Positions 36,734-46,206 of a stretch of 64,000 nucleotides of DNA are shown piece by piece. Each line of letters begins with the position of its first letter. Position 1 is the first letter of the stretch. Origin of the DNA: Alloalcanivorax gelatiniphagus (lineage in GTDB: Bacteria; Pseudomonadota; Gammaproteobacteria; Pseudomonadales; Alcanivoracaceae). A program made the position numbers and the translations under genes. Under the pieces are notes generated by a model, which was not told the DNA's origin, did not search any database, and worked only from the letters and a program-made list of their open reading frames with translations. Where the stretch lies: contig NZ_VCQT01000035.1 of the NCBI RefSeq assembly GCF_005938655.1, positions 1 through 64,000 on the forward strand. Reading direction: 5' to 3'.

Positions 36734-36745
36734 AATGGCGCCATT
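36734..36745. promoter_or_regulatory. palindrome upstream of the MocR gene
   Basis: AATGGCGCCATT is a perfect 12-bp palindrome 16 bases before the GTG start; candidate autoregulatory operator. Confidence 0.4.
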
Positions 36746-36865
36746 CTGCCCTACCCGACCGGGTTTGTAACCGCGCCCGCCGGGCCTTCGTATTTCGGCC
36801 TCCGAGCGGATATTGCATACTGTGCGCCGCGATCCCCACCCTCACGCCCTGAGGCAGGCAAGGCA

Positions 36866-37519
36866 ATGATCGACTGGAAAGACATCGACACCGTGCTGCT
36901 GGATATGGACGGCACCCTGCTGGACCTGGCCTTCGACAACTGGTTCTGGCAGCGCCATGTGCCCGAGCAGTACGCCCTGAGCCGCGGTCTGCAATACGCC
37001 GAGGCGGAACGGATACTGCAGGACTGGATCGCCAGCCACCTGGGCACGCTGAACTGGTACTGCCTGGATTTCTGGACCCGGGAACTGGACCTGAACATCG
37101 CCGCCTTGAAACGGGCCGCCGCCGACCGCATTACCGTGCGCCCGGGGGCGGAGGCGTTTCTGGGCGCCCTGCGCGACGGCCCCCGGCAGGTGATCATGGT
37201 CACCAACGCCCACCGGGAGGCCCTGGACCTGAAGCTGGAGCGCACCGGCATCGACCGTTATTTCGATGCCCTGGTGTCCAGCCACGACTACGGGCACCCC
37301 AAGGAAGCCCAGGATTTCTGGCGGCGGCTGCGTGAACAGCACCCGTTCGACCCGGCCCGGGCGCTGCTGGTGGACGATTCGCTGCCGGTGCTGCACTCCG
37401 GCCGGCTGTACGGGCTCGGCCATCTGGCCAGCATCCTGCAGCCGGATTCCAGCCTGCCGGCGCGCACGCACACCGACCCGTTCCCGGCCATCGGCGACTT
37501 CCTGCGGGTGTTGCCGTGA
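36866..37519 (+). CDS. yrfG: HAD-type GMP/IMP nucleotidase YrfG
   Basis: A 217-residue HAD-superfamily phosphatase. HAD motif I is LLDMDGTLLDL (nucleophile Asp), motif II VTNAHREA, and motif IV LLVDDSLPVL with an upstream Lys in GHPKEAQ. The segment DNWFWQRHVPEQYA is typical of YrfG, which dephosphorylates purine nucleotides such as GMP and IMP. The gene is first in a tightly packed yrfG-hslR-hslO group: its TGA overlaps the GTG of hslR. The same order, leading to pckA, is found in E. coli. Confidence 0.9.
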   Translation: MIDWKDIDTVLLDMDGTLLDLAFDNWFWQRHVPEQYALSRGLQYAEAERILQDWIASHLGTLNWYCLDFWTRELDLNIAALKRAAADRITVRPGAEAFLGALRDGPRQVIMVTNAHREALDLKLERTGIDRYFDALVSSHDYGHPKEAQDFWRRLREQHPFDPARALLVDDSLPVLHSGRLYGLGHLASILQPDSSLPARTHTDPFPAIGDFLRVLP

Positions 37520-37911
37520 GCGAGGGCACCCGCATTGATTCCTGGCTGTGGGCGGCCCGCTTCTTCAAGACCCGCAGCCTGGCCAAGCAGGCCATTGAAG
37601 GCGGCAAGGTGCAGGTGGACGGCGCCAAGGCCAAGCCCAGCAGGACGGTGACGCCCGGCACGGTTTTGGACATCCGCAAGGGCGACCAGCTGTGGACGGT
37701 GGTGGTGGAGGGCCTGAGCAACAAGCGGGGCCCGGCCAGCGCCGCCGAGCAGCTCTACCGGGAAACCGAGGACAGCCTGGCGGCCCGCCAGCAGAGTGCC
37801 GAACAGCGCCGGCTGGCGCGCATGGCCGCCCCGGTGCCCGACCACAAACCGAGTAAGAAGGAGCGCCGCGATATGGCGCGCTTCCGACGTGACCACGAAG
37901 GTGACCTGTGA
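37516..37911 (+). CDS. hslR: heat shock protein 15 (ribosome-associated S4-domain protein)
   Basis: A 131-residue S4-like RNA-binding protein. The S4 motif is [40 protein letters not shown]. The C-terminal tail is strongly basic ([21 protein letters not shown]). In E. coli Hsp15 binds free 50S subunits carrying nascent chains and helps recycle them after heat shock. The start is GTG in a GTGA overlap with yrfG, and its end overlaps the hslO GTG the same way, so all three are translationally coupled. Confidence 0.94.
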   Translation: MSEGTRIDSWLWAARFFKTRSLAKQAIEGGKVQVDGAKAKPSRTVTPGTVLDIRKGDQLWTVVVEGLSNKRGPASAAEQLYRETEDSLAARQQSAEQRRLARMAAPVPDHKPSKKERRDMARFRRDHEGDL

Positions 37912-38780
37912 GCAATACCCACGCGTCCGATCAAAAGCAACGTTTCCTGTTCCCCGATACCGATGTGCGCGGCGAGCTGGTGCGCCTGGACCGCAGCCTG
38001 GCGTCGATTCTCGGCGCCCATGACTACCCGATGGCGGTACAGGGTCTGGTCGGCGAGGCGGTGGCCGCCGTGGCGCTGCTGGCCGGCACCCTCAAGTTCC
38101 GGGGCCGGCTGAGCCTGCAGGCCCAGGGCGGTGGCCCGGTGTCGCTGCTGCTCGCCGAGTGCACCCACGACGGCCAGCTGCGCGCCCTGGCCCGCCACGA
38201 CCATCGGGCCGACGAACAGGTGGCCATGGGCGACCTGCTCGGCAACGGCACCATGGTGATCACCATCAGCCCGGAGGGAGGACGCCAGTACCAGGGCATC
38301 GTGCCCCTGGAAGGCGACACCCTGGCCCGCTGTCTGGAAGCCTACTTCCGCCAGTCCGAACAGCTGCCCACCCGCCTGTGGCTGGCCGCCGGCAACGGCC
38401 GCGCCGCCGGCATGCTGCTGCAGCGGCTGCCGGACCGGGCCGCCGACGCCGAACACAACGCCGAGCGCTGGCAGCATCTGGAAACCCTGGCGGACACCCT
38501 GCGCATGGAAGAGCTGCTGGACCTGGACACGGAAACGGTGCTGCGCCGGCTGTTCCATGAGACCCCGCCCCGGCTGCCCGACCCCCAGGCCATGCGGTTC
38601 GGCTGCACCTGCTCCCGGGAGCGCACCCGCAACGCCTTGCTGTCCCTGGGCGTCGACGAGATCCGCCAGCTGCTGGAAGAGGACGGCGAGGCCACCCTGA
38701 CCTGTGATTTCTGCCTGTCCCGGCAGCATTTCGACGCCGTGGACCTGGCCGAACTGGCCCGCGAGGCCGGCGGCGGCTGA
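37908..38780 (+). CDS. hslO: redox-regulated chaperone Hsp33
   Basis: A 290-residue holdase chaperone that is activated by oxidation. The C-terminal zinc motif is CTC (in [10 protein letters not shown]) and CDFC ([13 protein letters not shown]), the CXC-X27-32-CXXC set whose cysteines form disulphides under oxidative stress. The N-terminal chaperone domain has [12 protein letters not shown] and the oligomer-interface [19 protein letters not shown] start overlaps hslR. A weak hairpin without a long U-tract follows (about 38796-38826). pckA begins about 115 bases downstream. Confidence 0.95.
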   Translation: MSNTHASDQKQRFLFPDTDVRGELVRLDRSLASILGAHDYPMAVQGLVGEAVAAVALLAGTLKFRGRLSLQAQGGGPVSLLLAECTHDGQLRALARHDHRADEQVAMGDLLGNGTMVITISPEGGRQYQGIVPLEGDTLARCLEAYFRQSEQLPTRLWLAAGNGRAAGMLLQRLPDRAADAEHNAERWQHLETLADTLRMEELLDLDTETVLRRLFHETPPRLPDPQAMRFGCTCSRERTRNALLSLGVDEIRQLLEEDGEATLTCDFCLSRQHFDAVDLAELAREAGGG

Positions 38781-38896
38781 GGCCCGCGCCCCGGCCCGGC
38801 GTCGACATCGCCAGGACGCCGCTTTTCTGTCATAATCGCGCGCCTGTCAGCGTAGCCAGCAAGTGCTCAGTCAAGGTGCCAAGCCCAGGAATAATC

Positions 38897-40441
38897 ATGA
38901 CGAACCCTATGACCTATAACGATCTCAGCCCGGCCCAGCTCGTCGAACTGGCCGTCCAGCGCAAAGAAGGCCAGTTGTCCGATACCGGCGCCCTGGTGGT
39001 GGAAACCGGCCACCGTACCGGCCGCTCCCCCATGGACCGCTTTATCGTCGACGAGCCGAGCACCAGCGAACACATTCACTGGGGCGCCATCAACCGGCCG
39101 TTCCCGGCGGACAAGTTCGACGCGCTCTGGGATCGCGTGGCCGCCTTCGTGACCGAGGACGACACCTTCGTTTCCCACCTGCACGTGGGCGCGGACACCG
39201 ACCACTATCTGGCGGTGAAGGTCACCGCGCAGACCGCCTGGCACAATCTGTTCGCCAACACCCTGTTCATCCGCCCGGAGAAGTACAACCCGCGCGGCAA
39301 GGAAGAGTGGCAGATCCTGCACGCGGTGAACTTCCAGTGCGACCCGGAACGGGACGGCACCAACTCCGACGGCACCGTGATCTTCAACTTCGCCCAGCGC
39401 AAGATTCTGATCGCCGGCATGCGCTACGCCGGTGAAATGAAGAAAGCCATGTTCGCGGCCCAGAACTTCCTGCTGCCGGAAAAAGACGTGCTGCCCATGC
39501 ACTGCTCCGCCAACGTGGGCGAGAACGGCGACGTGGCCCTGTTCTTCGGCCTGTCCGGCACCGGCAAGACCACCCTGTCCGCCGACCCGTCCCGTTACCT
39601 GATCGGTGACGACGAGCACGGCTGGGGCAAGGACGTGGTGTTCAACATCGAAGGTGGCTGCTACGCCAAGTGCATCGACCTGAGCCAGAAGAACGAACCG
39701 ATCATCTGGGACGCCATCCGCTTCGGCGCGGTGCTGGAAAACGTGGTCCTCAATGAGGAAACCCGGGTTCCGGATTACAGCGATGTGTCCCTGACCGAGA
39801 ACACCCGGGCCGCCTACCCGCTGGAAAACGTGGAAAAGCGCGTGTTCGAGAACCGCGCCGGCGAACCCAAGCACGTGATCTTCCTGACCTGTGACCTGAC
39901 CGGGGTGCTGCCGCCGGTATCCCGGCTCACCCACGAAGGCGCCGCCTACCACTTCCTGAGCGGCTACACCGCCCTGGTGGGTTCCACCGAGGTGGGCGCC
40001 GGCAAGGGCATCAAGAGCACCTTCTCCACCTGCTTCGGGGCACCCTTCTTCCCGCGCCGCGCCGGCGAATACGCCGAGCTGCTGATCAAGCGGGTCAAGG
40101 AATTCGGTTCCAAGGTCTACCTGGTCAACACCGGCTGGACCGGTGGCCCCTACGGCGAGGGCGAGCGCTTCAGCATCCCCACCACCCGTGGCGTGATCAA
40201 CGCCATCCTCACCGGTGAACTGGACGATGCCGAAACCGAGCACCTGGACATCATCAATCTGGACGTGCCCAAGCAGGTGCCGGGCGTGGACAGCAAGCTG
40301 CTGATGCCCAAGAACACCTGGGCCAGCCCGGAAAACTACGAGCAGAGTGCCCGCGATCTCGCCGAGCAGTTCCAGAACAACTTCGCCGAGAAGTACGCGG
40401 ACGTTTCCGACGAGATCCGCGCCGCGGGCCCGAAGGCCTGA
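38897..40441 (+). CDS. pckA: phosphoenolpyruvate carboxykinase (ATP)
   Basis: A 514-residue gluconeogenic enzyme converting oxaloacetate and ATP to phosphoenolpyruvate, expected to matter for growth on alkanes, fatty acids or other C2-yielding substrates. The kinase P-loop is [15 protein letters not shown], the metal site LIGDDEHGW, the substrate Arg in [14 protein letters not shown], and the ATP-family segment [17 protein letters not shown]. The ATG at 38897 has AGGA at good spacing; a GTG seven codons earlier is in frame but has no Shine-Dalgarno. A strong terminator follows. Confidence 0.97.
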   Translation: MTNPMTYNDLSPAQLVELAVQRKEGQLSDTGALVVETGHRTGRSPMDRFIVDEPSTSEHIHWGAINRPFPADKFDALWDRVAAFVTEDDTFVSHLHVGADTDHYLAVKVTAQTAWHNLFANTLFIRPEKYNPRGKEEWQILHAVNFQCDPERDGTNSDGTVIFNFAQRKILIAGMRYAGEMKKAMFAAQNFLLPEKDVLPMHCSANVGENGDVALFFGLSGTGKTTLSADPSRYLIGDDEHGWGKDVVFNIEGGCYAKCIDLSQKNEPIIWDAIRFGAVLENVVLNEETRVPDYSDVSLTENTRAAYPLENVEKRVFENRAGEPKHVIFLTCDLTGVLPPVSRLTHEGAAYHFLSGYTALVGSTEVGAGKGIKSTFSTCFGAPFFPRRAGEYAELLIKRVKEFGSKVYLVNTGWTGGPYGEGERFSIPTTRGVINAILTGELDDAETEHLDIINLDVPKQVPGVDSKLLMPKNTWASPENYEQSARDLAEQFQNNFAEKYADVSDEIRAAGPKA

Positions 40442-40461
40442 AGCCGGCCCCGCGCCCCACG

Positions 40462-40491
40462 AAAAAGCCCGCCACACCGGCGGGCTTTTTT
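40462..40491 (+). terminator. rho-independent terminator after pckA
   Basis: GCCCGCC and GGCGGGC form a GC-rich stem over a short ACACC-type loop, followed by TTTTTT. An A-run on the other side makes it potentially bidirectional. Confidence 0.92.
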
Positions 40492-40601
40492 CGTATCGGG
40501 GCCGGGACCGATCGGTCAAATCACGCAAAACCGGCGCGGGCACGATTTCGCGCTTTTCTCCACGGCGTTAGACTGGCCGCCGTGACGCAAGGAGTCCGTT
40601 G

Positions 40602-41894
40602 ATGAGCAAACCCAAGATAGTCGTGGTCGGCGGCGGCGCCGGCGGCCTGCCGCTGGTCACCCAACTGGGGCGCAAGCTCGGCAAGTACGACCGCGCCGAC
40701 ATCACCCTGGTGGACACCAGCAGCGTGCACGTTTGGAAGCCACGCTTCCATGAAGTGGCCACCGGCGCCATCGACGCCGACCTGGACGCGGTGGATTACC
40801 GCGCCCACGCACGCCTCAATCATTACCGTTTCGAACCGGGCTGCATGATCCGCCTGAACCAGCAGGCACGCACCATCACCCTGGCGCCGATCACCGACCA
40901 GGAAGGCGAGCAGGTGCTGCCGGAGCGGGACCTGGCCTACGATTACCTGGTCATCGCGGTGGGCTCCCAGAGCAACGATTTCGGCACCCCCGGGGTGCGC
41001 GACCACTGCCTGTTCATGGACACCCGCACCCAGGCGGAACGGTTCCGCGAGCACTTCATGAACACCTGCCTGCAGGCCAACTACCGCAACGATCCGGTGT
41101 CCGTGGCGATCGTCGGCGGCGGCGCCACCGGCGTGGAACTGGCGGCGGAAATTCACCATGCGGTGGCCATGCTCAAGCTCTACGGCCACGAGCACCTGGA
41201 CCGCAAGCAGCTCAAGGTCACCGTGGTGGAGGCCCTGCCGCGCATCCTGCCGGCGCTCTCCGAGCGGGTCTCCGCCGCCGCCCAGGAACGCCTGGAAAGC
41301 CTGGGTGTGTCGGTGCGCACCGGCGTGATGGTGGCCAAGGCTACCGAGCATGCCCTGGTCACCAAGGACGACGAGACCATCGACGCGGATCTGATGGTAT
41401 GGGCCGCCGGCGTCAAGGCACCGGAGTTTCTTGGCAAGCTGGAAGGCATCCAGGTCAACAAGATCAATCAGATCGAGGTGGAACCCACCTTGCTGGCCAA
41501 GGGCAATGACCGGGTGTTCGTGATCGGCGACTGCGCCTTCTTGAAACCGGAAGGCGCCGACAAACCGATTCCGCCCCGCGCCCAGTCCGCCCAGCAGATG
41601 GCCCATCACACCGCCAAGAACCTGCAGCGGCTGCTGATGAACCGGGACCCGAAACCGTTCGAGTACCGCGACCACGGCTCCCTGGTGTCGCTGTCCAACT
41701 ACAGCTCCGTGGGCATGCTGATGGGCAACCTGAAAGGCGGTAACTTCTTCGTCGAAGGCTGGCTGGCGCGGATCATGTACGTCAGCCTCTACCGCATGCA
41801 CCAGGCCGCTCTGTACGGCTGGCCGCGCACCCTGCTGCTGCTGGCGGCGGGCCGGTTCAGCAAACTGGTACGGCCGCGTCTGAAGCTGCACTGA
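40602..41894 (+). CDS. ndh: type II NADH dehydrogenase (NAD(P)/FAD-dependent oxidoreductase)
   Basis: A 430-residue monotopic respiratory enzyme that passes electrons from NADH to quinone without pumping protons. The FAD motif KIVVVGGGAGGLPLVTQLGRKLG is followed by DYLVIAVGSQSNDFGTPGV, the NADH motif VAIVGGGATGVELAAEIHHA, and RVFVIGDCAFLKPEG. The quinone-side AQSAQQMAHHTAKNL and C-terminal amphipathic helices (RIMYVSLYRMHQAALYGWPRTLLLL) are as in Ndh. SD AAGGAG precedes the ATG by 8 bases. It stands alone after the pckA terminator. Confidence 0.93.
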   Translation: MSKPKIVVVGGGAGGLPLVTQLGRKLGKYDRADITLVDTSSVHVWKPRFHEVATGAIDADLDAVDYRAHARLNHYRFEPGCMIRLNQQARTITLAPITDQEGEQVLPERDLAYDYLVIAVGSQSNDFGTPGVRDHCLFMDTRTQAERFREHFMNTCLQANYRNDPVSVAIVGGGATGVELAAEIHHAVAMLKLYGHEHLDRKQLKVTVVEALPRILPALSERVSAAAQERLESLGVSVRTGVMVAKATEHALVTKDDETIDADLMVWAAGVKAPEFLGKLEGIQVNKINQIEVEPTLLAKGNDRVFVIGDCAFLKPEGADKPIPPRAQSAQQMAHHTAKNLQRLLMNRDPKPFEYRDHGSLVSLSNYSSVGMLMGNLKGGNFFVEGWLARIMYVSLYRMHQAALYGWPRTLLLLAAGRFSKLVRPRLKLH

Positions 41895-41934
41895 ACCAGA
41901 CTCCACACCTTTATTCACCGCTGGGAGGGACCCC

Positions 41935-44322
41935 ATGGCCGTGTTCACCGGCTGGCTGTTGATCATTATCGGACTGGTGGTGGGGGCCGGCGGCGCCTGG
42001 CTGCTGTGGCTGGGCGGCAGCGCCTACTATGTGCCGGCGGGGCTGGGCTTTCTGCTCACCGGCGCGCTGATGGTGGCACGGCGCCCCGGGGCGCTGTGGA
42101 TCTACGCCCTGCTGCTGCTCGCCACCGGCGCCTGGTCGGTGTGGGAAGTGGGCCTGGACTTCTGGGCCCTGGTACCCCGGGGCGCGGTGATCCTGGCCAT
42201 CGGCCTGTGGCTGCTGCTGCCGTTCATCAACCGGGGCCTGAACGGCACCGGTGGCCAGCCCTGGACCCTCACCGCCGGCCCGCTGGCGGGCACCGTGGTG
42301 TTGGCCGCCGCCCTGGCGCTGCTGTGCTGGCAGCGCGACCCCCACGACCTGCAAGGCGCGCTGCCCGGCCCCCGCGCCCCGGCACCGGCCAGCGACATGG
42401 AAGACGGCGACTGGCACGCCTATGGCCGCACCGCCCAGGGCCAGCGTTACTCGCCCCTGGACCGGATCACGCCGGACAACGCCAGCCAGCTCCGCAAGCT
42501 GTGGACCTATCACACCGGCGACCTGCGCGGCGACGGCGACCCCACCGAAACCACCTATGAAGTCACCCCGCTGAAGGTGGACGACACCCTGTATCTGTGT
42601 ACCCCGCACCACCGGGTGATCGCCCTGGACGCGGACACCGGCAAGGAGCGCTGGAAGTACGACCCGGAAATCGACCGCGACATCAGCCGCCAGCACCAGA
42701 CCTGCCGTGGGCTGTCCTACTTCCCCGGGCACCGCGCCGACGACGCCCTGGAGAACGACGGCGAAAGCGCCCTGGCGGCGTCCGGCGCCGGCCTGGACGA
42801 GCCGCCGCCCAGCGCCGAGGATCGCCGCTGCCGCCGGCGCCTGTTCCTGCCCACCGCCGACGGGCGCCTGATCGCCCTGGACCCGGACGACGGCCGGCGG
42901 TGCCGCCAGTTCGGCGACCACGGCGCGGTGGACCTGTGGGCCAACATGCCCCATCGCCAGGACGGCTTCTATTATTCCACCTCGCCGCCGGTGGTCACCG
43001 AGGACCGGGTGATCGTCGGCGGCGCGGTGAACGACAACGTCTCCACCACCGAGCCCTCCGGGGTGATCCGCGCCTACGACGTGGACAGCGGCGAGCTGCT
43101 GTGGAACTGGGACCCGGGCAATCCGGAGCAGACCGCGCCCATCGCCGAGGGCGAAACCTACAGCGCCAGCACCCCGAACAGCTGGTCGGTGTCCAGCGTG
43201 GACGAGGAGCTGGGGCTGGTCTTTGTGCCCATGGGTAATCAAGTGCCAGACCAATGGGGCGAGGACCGCAACCCGGCCGCCGCCCGCTTTTCCTCCTCCA
43301 TCGTCGCCCTGGAACTGGCCACCGGCCAGGTACGCTGGGTGTTCCAGACCGTGCACAACGATCTCTGGGATATGGACGTGCCGGCCCAGCCCGGCCTGAT
43401 CGACCTGACCATGGGGGACGGCACGGTGCCGGCGCTGGTGGCGCCCACCAAGCAGGGCGACATCTATGTGCTGGACCGGCGCACCGGCGAACCGCTGCTG
43501 CCGGTGAAGGAACGGCCGGCCCCCGCCAGCCTGGGCTACCAGACCGTGGCGGCCAGCCAGCCCGCCTCGACGCTGAGCCTGGAGCCGCCGCCGCTGCGCG
43601 GCCGCGATATGTGGGGCGCCACCCTGTTCGACCAGCTGGCCTGCCGCATCCAGTACCACCGCCTCCATTACCAGGGCCGCTACACCCCGCCCTCGGAGCG
43701 TGGCAGCCTGATCTACCCGGGCAACTTCGGGGTGTTCAACTGGGGCGGTCTGGCGCTGGACCCGCGCCGCCAGGTGGCCTTCGCCTCCCCCTCCTATCTG
43801 GCGTTCGTGTCCACCCTGGTGCCCCGGGACGACGCCACCACCAACTATGTGTCCGACGGCAAGCCCGGGCTCGGTGAAAACCATGGCGCGCCCTACGCGG
43901 TGACCCTGAAGCCGTTCCTGTCGCCGCTGGGGCTGCCCTGCCAGCAGCCACCCTGGGGCTATGTGGCCGGCCTGGATCTGGTCAGTGGCGAGGTGGTCTG
44001 GCAACACCGCAACGGCAACGTGCGCGACCTGGCGCCGGTGCCGCTGCCGTTCGAGATGGGCGTGCCGGACCTGGGCGGCCCGATCATCACCGCCGGCGGC
44101 GTGGCGTTCATGAGCGGCAGCCTGGACAACACCGTGCGCGCCTACGACCTGACCAGCGGCGAAACCCTGTGGCAGGACCGGCTGCCCGCCGGTGGCCAGG
44201 CCACGCCCATGACCTACAGCGATTCCCAGGGCCGCCAGCGGCTGCTGGTGGTGGCCGGCGGCCACGGCTCCCTGGGCACCCGGGCCGGCGACGCCATCAT
44301 CGTCTACGGCCTGGAACAGTAA
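41935..44322 (+). CDS. gcd: membrane-bound PQQ-dependent glucose/quinate/shikimate-family dehydrogenase
   Basis: A 795-residue quinoprotein. Five N-terminal membrane helices (about 1-140) carry the ubiquinone site. A periplasmic eight-bladed propeller follows, with WHAYGRTAQGQRYSPLDRITPDNASQLRKLW, the PQQ-contacting HQTCRGLSYF, SSIVALELATGQVRWVFQTVHNDLWDMDVPAQP and GGVAFMSGSLDNTVRAYDLTSGETLWQDRLPAGGQATPM. It oxidises aldoses or polyols in the periplasm and feeds electrons to quinone; the exact sugar is unknown. No PQQ biosynthesis genes are in the window. SD GGGAGGG. A second, soluble PQQ sugar dehydrogenase lies 2.6 kb downstream. Confidence 0.92.
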   Translation: MAVFTGWLLIIIGLVVGAGGAWLLWLGGSAYYVPAGLGFLLTGALMVARRPGALWIYALLLLATGAWSVWEVGLDFWALVPRGAVILAIGLWLLLPFINRGLNGTGGQPWTLTAGPLAGTVVLAAALALLCWQRDPHDLQGALPGPRAPAPASDMEDGDWHAYGRTAQGQRYSPLDRITPDNASQLRKLWTYHTGDLRGDGDPTETTYEVTPLKVDDTLYLCTPHHRVIALDADTGKERWKYDPEIDRDISRQHQTCRGLSYFPGHRADDALENDGESALAASGAGLDEPPPSAEDRRCRRRLFLPTADGRLIALDPDDGRRCRQFGDHGAVDLWANMPHRQDGFYYSTSPPVVTEDRVIVGGAVNDNVSTTEPSGVIRAYDVDSGELLWNWDPGNPEQTAPIAEGETYSASTPNSWSVSSVDEELGLVFVPMGNQVPDQWGEDRNPAAARFSSSIVALELATGQVRWVFQTVHNDLWDMDVPAQPGLIDLTMGDGTVPALVAPTKQGDIYVLDRRTGEPLLPVKERPAPASLGYQTVAASQPASTLSLEPPPLRGRDMWGATLFDQLACRIQYHRLHYQGRYTPPSERGSLIYPGNFGVFNWGGLALDPRRQVAFASPSYLAFVSTLVPRDDATTNYVSDGKPGLGENHGAPYAVTLKPFLSPLGLPCQQPPWGYVAGLDLVSGEVVWQHRNGNVRDLAPVPLPFEMGVPDLGGPIITAGGVAFMSGSLDNTVRAYDLTSGETLWQDRLPAGGQATPMTYSDSQGRQRLLVVAGGHGSLGTRAGDAIIVYGLEQ

Positions 44323-44404
44323 CCCGGCGGACGCCGGGCCCCGGCAATGGCCAGGGCGAGGGCCAGGCCCTACACTCGATGATTCTTCGAGACGGACGCT
44401 GGTT

Positions 44405-45325
44405 ATGAAGCACATTCTGCTGCGCGCCTATCACCTGCTCAGGGACGCGGTGCGCTACTGGCTGGACGCCAACGCCATCAGCTACGCCGGGGCGCTGGCG
44501 TTTTTCACCCTGTTCTCCATCGCCCCGGTGGTGATTCTGGCGGTGCAGGTGATCGGCCTGGTGATGAGCACCGACGCGGCCATGGCGCAGATCATGGCGC
44601 AATTGAACGATACGGTGGGCCCGGAAGCGGCACAGACGGTGCGCGAGGCGGTGGAACGCAGCCGCCTGGACGACAGCGGCATCCTGCCCACCCTGGTGGG
44701 CATCGGCGCCATGCTGCTGGGCGCCACCACCGTGTTCGGTCAGATGCAGCGCTCGCTGAACAATATCTGGGACATCGCCCCCAAGCCGTCACGCAATACC
44801 TTCCTGGCGCTGCTGAAAAGCCGGCTGCTGTCGCTCACCGTGGTGCTGTCCATCGGCTTCGTGCTGCTGGTGTCCCTGTTTCTGAGCGTGCTGGTGCAGA
44901 CCCTGATGGTGTTCGCCCGGGACTGGCTGCCGATCCCCGGCGGCCTGGTGGTGGCGGTGGAAACCCTGGTGTCGGTGGCGGTGGTCACCGCCCTGTTCGC
45001 CACCATCTTCAAGGTACTGCCGGACGCGGTGCTGCGCTGGCGGGACGTGCGCCTGGGCGCGCTGATCACCGCCCTGCTGTTTATCTTCGGGCGCTTTCTG
45101 ATCGCCTTCTATCTGTCGCACACCGCCACCGCTTCCACCTATGGCGCCGCCGGCTCGCTGGTGCTGTTGCTGCTGTGGGTGTACTACTCGTCCCTGATTC
45201 TGTTGTTCGGCGCCGCCCTCACCCGCGCCTGGACCGAGGCCAACGGTGTCCATATCCGGCCCAGCTCCGTGGCCGTGCGCGTGCAGCGGCGGGTGCTGGA
45301 GGACAAACACGGCGAGCAATTCTGA
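44405..45325 (+). CDS. YihY/virulence factor BrkB family membrane protein
   Basis: A 306-residue inner-membrane protein with about six transmembrane helices. The family signature ANAISYAGALAFFTLFSIAPVVILAVQVIG is in helix 1 and LVLLLLWVYYSSLILLFGAALTRAWTE in the last helix. The family was once called ribonuclease BN, which proved wrong; function remains open. The charged C-terminal tail is short. SD is not obvious. It follows gcd by 82 bases that hold a GC-rich hairpin without a U-tract, so readthrough from gcd is possible. Confidence 0.9.
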   Translation: MKHILLRAYHLLRDAVRYWLDANAISYAGALAFFTLFSIAPVVILAVQVIGLVMSTDAAMAQIMAQLNDTVGPEAAQTVREAVERSRLDDSGILPTLVGIGAMLLGATTVFGQMQRSLNNIWDIAPKPSRNTFLALLKSRLLSLTVVLSIGFVLLVSLFLSVLVQTLMVFARDWLPIPGGLVVAVETLVSVAVVTALFATIFKVLPDAVLRWRDVRLGALITALLFIFGRFLIAFYLSHTATASTYGAAGSLVLLLLWVYYSSLILLFGAALTRAWTEANGVHIRPSSVAVRVQRRVLEDKHGEQF

Positions 45326-45374
45326 GCCGCCGCCTTTGATAACCGCATTTCATAACAACCAAAGGGAGAGCCAG

Positions 45375-46175
45375 ATGAATCCACCAGCCCCGGGGGACAC
45401 GTCCCTGAAAGACCGGGTCATTCTGATCACCGGTGCCGGCGCCGGTATCGGCCGCGCCACCGCCGAGCTGCTGGCCGCCGAAGGGGCCCGGCTGATGCTC
45501 GCCGATATCGACCCGGCCGCCGCCGAGTACGCCGCCGAGACCCTGCGCGCCACCGGCGCCGAGGCCCGCGCCTGTGCCATGGACGTGACCCGCGATGCCC
45601 AGGTGCGCGACGCGGTGGCGGCCACCCTGGACGCCTATGGCCGCCTGGACGGCGCCTTCAACAACGCCGGCATCGAGGAAGAAAACGACAAGGTGGCGGA
45701 GGTGGACGAAGTCCTGTTCGACCGGGTGATGGCCATCAACGTGAAGGGCGTGTGGCTGTGCATGAAGCACCAGACCGCCGCCATGGCCGCCCACGGTGGC
45801 AGCATCGTCAACACCGCCTCGGTGGCCGGCTTGGTGGGCGCGCCGCGCCGGGCCGCCTACGCCGGCAGCAAGCACGCGGTGGTGGGCATGACCAAGAGCG
45901 TGGCCGCCGAGTACGCCCGCCAGAACATCCGCGTCAACACCGTGTGCCCGGGCATCATCCGCACCGCCATGATGGAACGTGCCATTGAGCAGGCCGCCCG
46001 CGCCGGCTACGCCAGCGAGGAAAAGCAGCGCCAGTTCCATGCCGCCATGCATCCCCTGGGGCGGGTCGGGGAAGCCTCCGAAGTGGCCCAGGCGGTGCGC
46101 TGGCTGCTGTCCGACGCCTCGTCCTTCGTCACCGGCCACCAGCTGGCCGTGGATGGCGGTCTCACCGCCCTTTGA
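45375..46175 (+). CDS. short-chain dehydrogenase/reductase (SDR)
   Basis: A 266-residue classical SDR. The cofactor motif is TGAGAGIG (in VILITGAGAGIGRATAELL), with Asp in LADID suggesting NAD preference. NNAG and the catalytic Ser (NTASVAGLVG) are followed by YAGSK (Tyr-x-x-x-Lys) and VCPGIIRTAM. The C-terminal SSFVTGHQLAVDGG is typical of glucose-dehydrogenase-like SDRs. The substrate is unknown. SD AAAGGGAGAG precedes the ATG. It is followed after 31 bases by a GST gene, probably in one operon. Confidence 0.92.
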   Translation: MNPPAPGDTSLKDRVILITGAGAGIGRATAELLAAEGARLMLADIDPAAAEYAAETLRATGAEARACAMDVTRDAQVRDAVAATLDAYGRLDGAFNNAGIEEENDKVAEVDEVLFDRVMAINVKGVWLCMKHQTAAMAAHGGSIVNTASVAGLVGAPRRAAYAGSKHAVVGMTKSVAAEYARQNIRVNTVCPGIIRTAMMERAIEQAARAGYASEEKQRQFHAAMHPLGRVGEASEVAQAVRWLLSDASSFVTGHQLAVDGGLTAL

Positions 46176-46206
46176 GTTTTTTGTTTTTTTATCGGGAGAG
46201 TTTTCA

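Noticed and set aside
38796-38826. Terminator after hslO
   Set aside because: The stem GGCGTC/GACGCC is only six pairs with a long loop and ends in TTTT only; too weak to call.
44323-44404. Terminator between gcd and the YihY/BrkB gene
   Set aside because: CCCGGC/GCCGGG can pair, but there is no U-tract; readthrough is at least as likely.
41911-44415. An 834-codon minus-strand frame opposite gcd
   Set aside because: gcd on the plus strand has all PQQ-dehydrogenase motifs; the antisense frame is Gly/His/Gln-rich without motifs, a GC-bias artefact.
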